A stretch of DNA of 64,000 bases from Edaphochlamys debaryana (lineage: Eukaryota; Chlorophyta; Chlorophyceae; Chlamydomonadales). Under the pieces are notes generated by a model, which was given only the letters and a program-made list of their open reading frames with translations, searched no databases and was not told where the DNA came from. The translations under genes were made by a program, and so were the position numbers. The stretch covers positions 186,001 to 250,000 of the forward strand of contig JAEHOE010000104.1 in NCBI GenBank assembly GCA_016858145.1, in the 5' to 3' direction. Of the stretch, positions 23,001 to 30,991 are shown piece after piece. Within the stretch, counting starts at the first letter, position 1, and every line of letters starts with the position of its first letter.

Positions 23001-23980
23001 TGCTAGACACGCGCGAGTGTGACTACCTGGGGTTGTACTTGAACTTGCCAGACATGCGCATGGCATGCCCTGGCATTATTGCTTGACCGTGAGCCAAGCA
23101 CACATTTACTGCTTGAAGTCGCCGGTGATACTACCCTCTGCCTTTGTTAACTTTGCCTACAGGTACATCAAGCAGAACCCCGTCACGGTCTTGGACAATA
23201 ACGGGTGTGGCGCCGTACAGGAGCAGTACGGCATCATCCCTTTGAGCAGCTGGGGCACTGCGCCGCAACGGTACCAGGACCTCTGGACGTCAAGCGGATG
23301 TGAGCCCTACAAAATCTGCGTGTGAGTTCGCATCAGAGCTGGCGCTAACCGCGTGGTTGATTGCTGGCGTTGGGAAGCTTCGGCCTTCACAGCTGAGGGG
23401 ATGCGCTAGCTGAGGGGAAGGAGGGCCGGGGGAAGGGGTGATGGAGGGCATCTCGGCATAGATAGATGGATGACGGGCTACAGCCACAGGTCCTGCATTC
23501 GTATAGTGACAGCGAGCGTCTCATGCCTCAGCAGCAAGCGCAGGTCTTGGCGGCGCATGGGGTGGACCAGGGATGGGGCATGCATGCATGTGGCCCCAGG
23601 GCAGATGACCGGGTCAGGGGAATGGGCAGTGTTCATGCCACCCCGCCACCACGTTGTCGCCCGCAGGTACTGGAATTACCGCTGGAATGTGCAGCCTTGC
23701 GTGAGCTACGGCAGCTTGCCGAGCAACCTGTACCGCTCGTGGGACGCTCTCCGATGCAACGGGTACTGGTGAGAGGGGTGGCGGGTGGAGTGCGGTGGGG
23801 TTCACGGGTCAGGATCATGCAAACCTTCATTAGCCACCGCCGTTCGGTCCAGCAGATGGCCCATTGCAGAGTAACAGGAGGGTCTTTGCAGCAGACGGGT
23901 GTGGTGTGTGCCGTCAGGCATTCTAATCTCTGCTAACCCGTGTGCTATGCAGGGCCTACTGCCCCAACTGGAGCGGCTGA
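8001..23980 (+). CDS. gametolysin/VMP-type (M11) matrix metalloproteinase with tandem Cys-rich modules
   Basis: Predicted extracellular peptidase of family M11, which in Chlamydomonas and Volvox degrades or remodels the hydroxyproline-rich wall or matrix. Joining 56 exons with matching phases gives 5,535 bp, 1,844 residues plus stop. Exon 1 (8001-8061) encodes a signal peptide with h-region LALLAAALISLIFL. The ATG at 8001 is chosen over the in-frame ATG at 7953 because it puts the hydrophobic core at the N-terminus. Next come a proline-rich segment (exon 2), the catalytic domain (about residues 207-620, QEVIHNFGLYH at 443-453) and nine PAN/Apple-like modules, seven paired with a second Cys/Trp module (residues about 621-1840). 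Known gametolysins are roughly a third of this length, so the C-terminal expansion is unusual. The model rests on splice and phase logic; cDNA could alter small exons. Confidence 0.85.
8429..9030 (+). other. hydroxyproline-rich-type segment of the metalloproteinase (exon 2)
   Basis: About 200 residues of PPSPRP/PPTPPSP-type repeats, typical of volvocine matrix proteins where Pro becomes hydroxylated and glycosylated. In the frame required by both flanking exons the motif is clean at the start and end. Between about 8680 and 8950 the clean motif sits in other frames, because T or C residues are gained or lost in the repeats. All three frames stay open. Confidence 0.8.
9239..12529 (+). other. 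M11 catalytic domain exons
   Basis: Exons 3-16: 9239-9385, 9518-9579, 9742-9899, 10100-10140, 10413-10509, 10651-10781, 10882-10924, 11013-11045, 11364-11392, 11502-11602, 11759-11818, 11918-12003, 12147-12269, 12445-12529. The conserved entry is LAAPAPSQNLKMKATVFLLS. The metal site QEVIH/NFGLYHGWSS is split by a phase-1 intron. It has Gln in place of the first His, the form reported for Volvox VMPs (QExxHxxGxxH). EYGDESTSMGRGDNCPSAPE follows, with Met469 the likely Met-turn residue of a metzincin. LWRLGWATP and the DWVQYD region also fit the family. Confidence 0.88.
12635..13594 (+). repeat. PAN-like modules 1 and 2 of the metalloproteinase
   Basis: Module 1: exons 12635-12680 and 12777-12943. 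Module 2: exons 13036-13081, 13252-13394 and a 21-bp exon 13574-13594. Each has the pattern C..(F/Y)SGY.VQ.(N/D).DH, GDD, AC.A...C(K/R)GF, then CLY.K. They lack the second module found from unit 3 onward, and the two central exons of later units are here one exon. Confidence 0.8.
13717..14771 (+). repeat. repeat unit 3 (PAN-like plus second Cys/Trp module)
   Basis: Exons 13717-13762, 13877-14019, 14216-14371, 14676-14771. First unit with the second module, marked by VQEKF, SWGN, CEPEKICR, YWYS and LNCD. The PAN-like part still has its fused central exon, so it is structurally intermediate between units 1-2 and 4-9. Confidence 0.8.
14920..16092 (+). repeat. repeat unit 4, five exons
   Basis: Exons 14920-14995, 15260-15336, 15483-15548, 15642-15800, 15991-16092. 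The first exon is longer than in later units and less similar (NLTQDPNFTQCPSIVGYN). GFNSDGYYK and CEPEKIC are conserved. Confidence 0.8.
16294..17571 (+). repeat. repeat unit 5, five exons
   Basis: Exons 16294-16354, 16532-16611, 16784-16849, 16950-17108, 17470-17571. The fourth exon uses an AAG rather than CAG acceptor (before 16950). CKCLYTK and YGSMP-like GFGSMPANLQ are present. Confidence 0.8.
17717..19081 (+). repeat. repeat unit 6, five exons
   Basis: Exons 17717-17768, 17973-18049, 18214-18279, 18496-18654, 18980-19081. Typical unit: CPAFSGYSV, SDDIG, GFNSDGYFK, CKCLYTK, CEPDKICR-like, YGSMPSNLYRSW, LNCNRFW. A TGGC microsatellite lies in its first intron. Confidence 0.82.
17875..17898. 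repeat. GGCT microsatellite in intron
   Basis: Six copies of a GGCT tetranucleotide inside an intron of repeat unit 6. Confidence 0.9.
19198..20708 (+). repeat. repeat unit 7, five exons
   Basis: Exons 19198-19249, 19708-19790, 19953-20018, 20237-20395, 20607-20708. The fourth exon again uses an AAG acceptor. The first intron (about 460 bp) contains an internal duplication of a CTAGGACTGC...GTGGGGG...GGTGCGG segment (about 19425-19475 and 19537-19580). Confidence 0.82.
20761..20795. repeat. TGCCGCAGGG decamer, three and a half copies
   Basis: Perfect 10-bp tandem repeat in the intron after repeat unit 7. Each copy carries a potential CAG acceptor. Confidence 0.9.
20869..22146 (+). repeat. 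repeat unit 8, five exons
   Basis: Exons 20869-20920, 21142-21218, 21405-21470, 21641-21793, 22045-22146. The fourth exon is 6 bp shorter than in its neighbours (two residues missing before LLDQAGCGY). The fifth exon is nearly identical to that of unit 7, pointing to recent duplication or conversion. Confidence 0.82.
22365..23768 (+). repeat. repeat unit 9, five exons
   Basis: Exons 22365-22419, 22657-22736, 22899-22970, 23163-23321, 23667-23768. The fourth exon ends TGCGT before its GTGAGT donor instead of TGCAG, turning the junction Arg found in other units into Val. The second module otherwise matches (YGSLPSNLYRSW). Confidence 0.82.
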
Positions 23981-24780
23981 TCGTTCGCAGGCAGCCAATA
24001 ACCACGAGAGCTGGATGGTCTCAAACGTAGCAGGACCGTCCCCTGCTTCCGCTGCTGGGACGTGGAGTGAGAGTACCGGCAGTAGTCTGGCAGTTGGATA
24101 GGTGCCTATCTGTGATATCCCGCCGTCAGCGTTAGGACCGCTATAAGCTCAGTCCGGGTTAAACCTAATCTACATACTCCGCACCATCGAACCCTTCCCC
24201 CTCCTAGTACGTCAGGGCCTACATCAGGGCCCTACGCCAGCGGCTGATTGGTCGCACGCAATGTTCACCATGAGAGCTGGGTGGCAAGAGTCTGGCTTCC
24301 GTTCACTTGCAGGCTTCTTTCCCTGAGACGTGGGGTGGCAAGAGTGTGGAGATTGGCGAGGCTGGGGATGTGCCTTCGGTACACCCTATGTGCTGGGTGT
24401 TTCGAACTGGCATTTGTACCTGATGTCCTGATGTTTTCCCTCCTTAATTTAGGACCACCGTAAGCTCAATCCTTCTCATTATCACTATTAGCACGATCGA
24501 GCACCTTCCGCCCCCTATTACGGCAGGGCCTTTGTATGGCCTTTGCATGGCCTTTATTCTCCCTATTGTGGGGTGGGGTTTGAAGTGCGTGAGCGCGGAG
24601 CCCTCCGCAAAGACACCCTGTGACTCCCGGCGGAGTGGTGTTTTGAGAAGCTGGATGGTTTCAGTGGCGCAGCAGGACCCGCATGCATGCATGCATGCCT
24701 CCCCTTCTTCCATTCGCTGCTGGGACGTGGGGAGGCACGCTGTCGAATTGGCTGTGGGTGTGGCTCGCAGTAGCACTCCT
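23953..24780 (+). pseudogene. decayed tail copies of the module's first exon and intron
   Basis: The last coding exon (23953-23980) matches the first exon of a repeat unit up to AGCGGCT, where the usual TAC (Tyr) reads TGA and ends the protein. The following bases still resemble the old exon and its donor (CAACCACGAGAGCTGG, about 23996). A second remnant lies near 24216-24280 (CAGCGGCTGATTGGTCGCA, then ATGTTCACCATGAGAGCTGGG). A third, weaker one near 24530-24740 keeps GCTGGATGGTTTCAGTGGC. Flanks such as AGGACC..TAAGCTCA.TCC recur at about 24133 and 24452, consistent with tandem copies about 300 bp apart. None carries a usable continuation of the reading frame. Confidence 0.7.
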
Positions 24781-26348
24781 TTTCACAAATTTGCGGGGGG
24801 AAAGGCTGGGATAGAGGCCGGGTGGTGTCGTGCATTCTGCTTTACCGCTTTGCCGTTTATCTAGATAGCACGTTTCTCCAGAGGGTACGACAGGCCCGCG
24901 GCATACAGTATGTTTCTATTGTCTCCAGAGTGCTATGGGGCCGGTGGTTGACATGGGGGCCGCCGGTGTGTTTGAGCAGCTATGTCCAGTCGTACTAAAT
25001 GGCAGGCAGGCTTGTTACGGCGCCTCCAGCTTCGAAACAAAAATATTGTGGAAGTTGCTGTACTGCATGTACGTACGGTAAATAACGGAACATGCTGTGT
25101 ACCAAGCGCTGTTGAGCATGCTCAAGCACCGCGCCACAGACATTCCAGTTGGGAGCTACGTCTTTTCACGCTGCAACTAAACGCTGACACTGCCCGGCAC
25201 AAACTAGAGCTCGCATACAAAGAGACGCAGCAGGCTGGAGCACATGAGGCAGGCCCCTGCAGCAGACCGGACGGACGGGTGGTCATGATGGTTACCGGGC
25301 GGCTAGACGTCGTCATATCACAGCTCCACACTTACTGCCCCAGGACACGGCAGCGTGCCACTAGACAGAGTCCAGACAACAACAGCACACCGCATCACAA
25401 GCGCCAGGAAACAGAGGAATCACAAGTGAAGCCTTTGAAGAGCCGAAGGGCACACACACCTACCGTCGTCGTGGCTCAAGGCAGCAACATCCTGCTGGGC
25501 ATAGCAACTCAACTCCATCCCCTCACACATTCATGCGGCGTACCACCTGCAACGTCGAAAAACACGTGCTACCCGCTTGCGTTCAAGCAATCTGCATGTC
25601 ATCACGAGGCAAGCCCTTCTGTCTCATTTACTTAGCTAGCCGTGCTGCCCGCAAAACGTATTCCCATGCTCAACATTCTTTCAGCCCAGGTCATGCATGG
25701 CTACACACGAGCCCGCGAAGCCCTCTCCTCGCCTCTTCATACTGCTGGATAAAGCCCTTGCTGATCTGCCCTTAGGAGCAGGCCTGTCATTCACAAACTC
25801 TTTCCTCATTGCGTGCACGGACCTTGGTAGGTACGGACACGTCACAGGTACGTAAATTCGACCGGATCACGTGGACAAGGTAGACAAGGGTGTGTGTCCA
25901 GATCTAGTATGTCCCCCTCATTAACGGGAGTGCGGGATCTCGTGAAAGCACCAAGGCACTCTTTCATCCTCCCAAAAGGTAATCAACCGCGACACATGGC
26001 CTTGAGGCTGGCACAAAAATTGCCTGAATAGCCACTCGCCGGAGGGCAGGGCCCAGTACCCCTAGGCCCCATGCATGCATGCTCCCCGGCTAGCTCCTGA
26101 CAGGTGGAGATGCGGAGATCAAAATAACACTTGCTTGGTCGCATGTCATGATGATGACGCAGTTGGCGAAGCGCAGCCCTGATGCCGTACTAGATTGTGA
26201 TCACGCAGGCCCCGGGGTGCTTTGTGCTTTGCTCTTTGGGCTCCGCTCTAGCTAGCCATTGCCCTTCATGGCCCTTTCATCCTAGCTAGGATGAGGCTTC
26301 ATATGAAGCCCCACCTGTGCGTACAAGGTTACCGCCCCCTGCGTCTTC
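24781..26348. other. intergenic region between converging genes
   Basis: Less GC-rich than its surroundings. It must hold the 3' UTRs of the metalloproteinase and of the giant minus-strand gene. No TGTAA signal in the right orientation was found for either. An ATG-started frame of 217 codons (24982-25635, plus strand) has no motif or membrane segment I recognise, and I do not call it a gene. Confidence 0.4.
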
Positions 26349-29300
26349 TCAAACCTCTCGGACAGCGTGTACGACCACGCCCACCTCCCCTGCTTCAGCG
26401 GCCTGCTGGTCTTGAACGCCCCCTCCCCCAGCAGCCGCCAGTTTACCGCCATCTACTGCATCCCGAGGGCTCTGCGGTGCTCCCGTCGTCTGCCCATCTG
26501 GAAAGTGGGGCTGCTGCTGTGCCGTCCCGGCCTCGACGACGGAGTGGCCGTTTAGGTCTACCCCCGGCAGCTTGCTTTCACCTGCGCCTTCCCGAGGGCT
26601 CCGCGGTGCTCCCGTCAGGTCCGGAGAGTGAGGCTGGGACTGTCCGGCCTTAACGGGGTGGCCGTCGAGGCCCGCCGTCCCCGGCAGCTGGTGGTCGCCT
26701 GCGCTGCTGTCCTCGCCTCCTCTGCCTTCCTGATGAGATCCCACGGCGCGGACCCTCCAGAGGCACCAGCCGCCGCCCTCCGCCCCCTTCCCTGTGCCCC
26801 CTTTCACGCCCTCCCCGCCCTCTTCCTTCCTCCGCCACGTCAGCCGCTCGCGCCACGCGCCGCCGGCCAGCCATGCCGCCGCCGCCTTGATGCCCGCGCA
26901 GGCCGCGGCCCAGGCACCGCAAAGGTGCGGTGCCGCTATGAGCCACACGAACCCAGCAACCAGCCCCAGGTTCAGCACCAGGATGATCACTCCCACCGCG
27001 TCCTCGGCGGCCTGGGGGTCAGGGGAGGGGGCAGGGCAGGCGACGGCCAAGTTTAGTGCAGTGGCAGGCCCTTCACAGGCAGACACCCAATAATGGGCGG
27101 GGCTTCCCAAGACCCCCTCCCCCTCAAACCTCCTGCTGCTCACAGGGTTGTCGAGCTCTGACTCTGGGCTGCCTGTGTCCACGAAGTAGAGCCCCAGCGT
27201 GAGAGTCAGGGACAGGACCTAAAGGAGGGACGGGAAGGGAGGGATGCGGGAGGGGGAGCGTAAGGAGGGTCGCGCGCTGCCCAGAACCGTGCTGGCCCCC
27301 TTTCCGGGGCCGGGGCGATCTCACGATGGATCCAGATGGAGATTGCGCGGTTGGACCCCAACATCCTGGATCCTGGATTCTACATCCTGAATGCTGGATC
27401 CTGGATCCTGGATCCCGTGTGCCTACCATGAGGGACACGTACTCCATGAGGGCCAGGCGCCGGGCGCGGAAGGGGCCGCAGCCCATATTGACCTGGGGGG
27501 GGGGGGGGGGTCACAGCACCGCACCGGGTTGGCTCAGGGGACCCGAAAGCCTACGCTCCCCGCCCTCCTCCGACCCCTGCCCCACCAGCGCTATCAGCGT
27601 GAGGACGCTCAGAAGCAGCAGAGCCTGCGGGAGGGGTGTTGAATGAGGCGGCGGTGGGCGTCATGGGCGGAGTCAGAAGCAGGAGATGGCAAAAGCAGAC
27701 GCATGGCATTTATTTGCGGAGTGAGGGGGTAGGCAAGGCTCTTGCCCTCCCCGCCTCCTTGCCCCCCCTCCCTTCCCATCCCCACCCCTCCTTGCCTGCT
27801 GGTATGCGTGCATGGCCCTTGCGAACACGTCCACCACCACCAGACCCAGCGTCTGCAGCAGCACCACAGCCTCCCAGTAAAAGTAGCGGGGCCTGGGGAG
27901 GGAGGTGGGATGAGCCGAGAGAGGGGGCGAGTTTGAGAAGAGAGGGCGTTGCGCGGCAGGAGGAGTGTGAGGTTTTACTAGCTAGACGGGGCGAACAGCC
28001 CCTAGCAGCAGGACGACGGTGACACAACTAGGACGGGTAAGGCCCCAAGCAAGACCACGGTGTAAGCAGCAGCGTTGCTCGCATCCGTACGGCTACACAC
28101 GTAACCGGCTCTCCGCCCACCCACCTGTACCGCTTGTACAGGTAGCCGTAGCACTGCTGCGTGCGCACCTCCCCCAGCTGGGCCCGCCGCCGCCACATGA
28201 GGGCGAACGAGGCGGCGGGGGGCGCCAGGCAGAAGAGGACGACACAAACGATGCCCAGGGGCAGGAAGACGCTGGCGTGCACGCCGGAGTAGCACTCCTG
28301 CGGGGGGAGGTCGGCGGGTAAGTGAGCCGCGTGGGGGGAGCCGAGAGTGTCAGAAACGTGCCTCGGCGCTTTGCGGTTTGCGTGCTAGGCGGATGGCGAG
28401 GGACCCATGCGGTGGGGCCAAGGCCGTCAAGGACCTTACTTGGTTAGGCTCAGGACTCGGGATGAGCGTGAAGTAAGATCGGGGTGCAACTGTACGACTA
28501 GTACGGCAAGTGGGCCCCGACGACCCTACGTATATCTCGCTCGCGCACGCGCGCACCTGGTTCATGTCTCGCAGCCAGTAGCCGTACCGCCACGCGGCCT
28601 GCTGCAGGGCCGCGTACGGCCCCGTACCGCTGTCCAGCGTACGGCAGGCAAAGAGTGACAGCGACACCTGTTTGTTTGCCCCAGGGGAAGAGCGGGGACA
28701 AGAAGGCAAAGTACGGTGGTGGGAGGCGGGGGGTTCGGGCGCCTGAACCGGCGCTCTTCCCCAACCGTTCTGTGCCGCTAGCACCACATAAAAGGAATCG
28801 CTTTCACACCAAGACCCCACCTGCGCCAGTGACGGGTAGAGCACGAACACGGCCACCAGCAGTACCAGCAGCAGCTGCTGGGGCAGGCCCACGGCCTGAG
28901 GGGGAGGTGGGGGGTAGCGGTAGTGGAAGGGATAATAGTGGAGGGATGTACGGGGGGAAGGAGCGAGGGGTCCGAAGAGCATTCGGGGCGGCGGGCGGCA
29001 GGGCAAACCATCAAGGGGCACTGTTTGCGGAGGGCAGGCCAAAGCTAGGATCCCGGTTTCTACATTAGATCTAATCAACTAGAACTGCTCTGGCCCGCGC
29101 ACGGCCCCATCCACCCCCACCTGGTCCATGTGGACGATGGAGGACTGCGCGCTCGAGGGGGGCACTGCCCCCAGCAGCACCGCACGACTGCGCAGCATGC
29201 GCAGCACGGCGCTGCTACGGCTGTTGCGGCTGTTACGCGAGGATTGGCGGTTGTACGACTCGCGCGTGTCGGTTGGCGGTTGATCCCCATCCTCGGTTTT

Positions 29301-30991
29301 CATGTGCACCTCGTCGTCCTTTCCTTCATGGGCCTGACCGCTGACGTTGTCCTGGCTTTGCTTGATTGCGTCTTGGCGGCTCAGCGGAATGCCGTACGCA
29401 ACATTGGTTTGCGTGTTCCCATTCGCAGGATCTGCCATGTCGTACGGTTCTTGTGCCGCCTCCGCTACGGGACCTGGCGTTGCTTTCCCTTGAGGCTTCC
29501 TCGCAGCCTGGGAATCCGGCATGGATCCAGCGGGCTCCGTCAGGGATACAGCAGGATCCAGAATCCGCACCGTCACCATCTCGCCTGACGGCAGGGGCTG
29601 CCACGACGACACTCCATCTTCGGAGGGCAGGGGCTGCAGGGGTGGCGGCGGTTCGTCCACGTCCGCAGGGAAGCTGGTGGGAAGCTGGGCGCTGTCGGGT
29701 CGGTGCCGGCGGGGGGACACGCGGCGGAGCAGGGCCTGACCGAGGCGCCAGTACCTGGGGGGACGGGTCGAGTGGCGTATCAGTATGACAGTGCACAGGT
29801 GCCGAAACCACAGCAGGACAGCTGCGCAACCCTGAGAGACGCACGGGCTCTACTCTAGGTAAGGTTTCGGGCTACTTGTCACGGTCCCCACATCCCTCAC
29901 CTCACGCTCCACGGCGCCAGCACTAGTGAGCAAAGCCAGCTTTACGAATCCTCCTTAGGAAACACTAGAAAACACGGGAGGGAGACGCGATCGTTCCGCC
30001 TTCCTATGGCTCACTACCCACCTCACGCTCCAAAGGATGAGCACCGTGGCCGCTGCGGCCAGGGGGGTGACGAGCGCCGCCGACCACTGCACGGCCGCCT
30101 GCCCCCCTGAGCCTAGGCCCCCCCACAGGCAGGCCAGGGAGTGGGTCAGCAGCGTGGAGGCGCCCGTGAGCGCCGCCAGGGCCGACTGCAGGCGGGTGAT
30201 GACGTCCGGCCAGCCCAGGGTGAGGCGGGTGATGATGATCTGAGGGGGTGGATGAAGGGCGAGCGGGAGGGGTTGAGCGCAAGAAAACCTGCAAGGATTG
30301 CTCACAAGAACTAGGTGGTAGCACCGGGGGCCGCCCGCGGGAAAGGCTGGTGAACTTGACCCCCCACGCAAAACGCGCGAGATGGGCGGGCCTCAGGGGA
30401 AAGGCGAAGCTCAGGGGAGAGAGGGTAGGAACTGCTAGGCAGGGCAGCCCCCAGACGGCCCACTCACCAGATACTGAGGTGACGGGGGGTAGGGATCAGC
30501 AGCGTTCGGGGCGGACGCAGAAGAGGGCACCCGGGTCAGCTCAAGGAAGGGGCACGCCTGTGCAGACGCAGCGTGCGGCCCGGCCCGACCCCATCTCCGG
30601 CTCCTCCGTTACCTGCATGTGCCGAATGAGGATCTGCACGCATGTACGGCACACGTACGACACAGCGTACAGGCGTCAGTACACGCCGTGCAGCCCAGCG
30701 GCTCCCTCTCCATCCCGCTGTCCTTTCAACCCCTCGGTTCATTCCAACACCACTCACTCCACTTGCTTCCCCTACTTCCCCACCCCCTCACCCTCAGCTT
30801 GTCCGTCGCCGACGCCTCGGCGCCGCTCGCGTTCACGTAGTCCTCCCCGAACGTGCTCCAGGCCGTGTACCCCACCAGCCCCACCGCCGCCAGGTACCCC
30901 GCAAGGGACAGCACCAACGTGCTCCCGGCGCCCGCGCACGCCTCGCAGCCAAACTCGGCGGTCAGGAAGCGGCCGGGGCGGCACGTGGAGC
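26349..30991 (-). other. multi-pass C-terminal tail of the giant protein
   Basis: Exons after the Cys-rich part: 30613-30633, 30022-30239, 29121-29754, 28821-28895, 28557-28667, 28125-28297, 27796-27892, 27586-27624, 27427-27492, 27144-27218, 26349-27011. Eight or nine hydrophobic spans are visible, among them LLLVLLVAVFVLY, LPLGIVCVVLFCLA, VVLLQTLGLVVVDVF, ALLLLSVLTLIAL and VGVIILVLNLGLVAGFVWL. A loop of about 210 polar residues (29121-29754) separates the early spans from the rest. ECYSGVH, YGYLYKRYR and YFYWEAVVL match a tail I recall from other algal and protist beta-helix proteins. The last about 140 residues are soluble and contain two near-copies of a GAPRSPRE/GAPQSPRD segment. A 16-base C run (27495-27510) forms the acceptor tract before 27492. 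Confidence 0.8.

Noticed and set aside
24982..25635. 217-codon ATG-started frame between converging genes
   Set aside because: No recognisable domain, membrane segment or neighbouring exon. It may be chance in a stretch poorer in stop codons.
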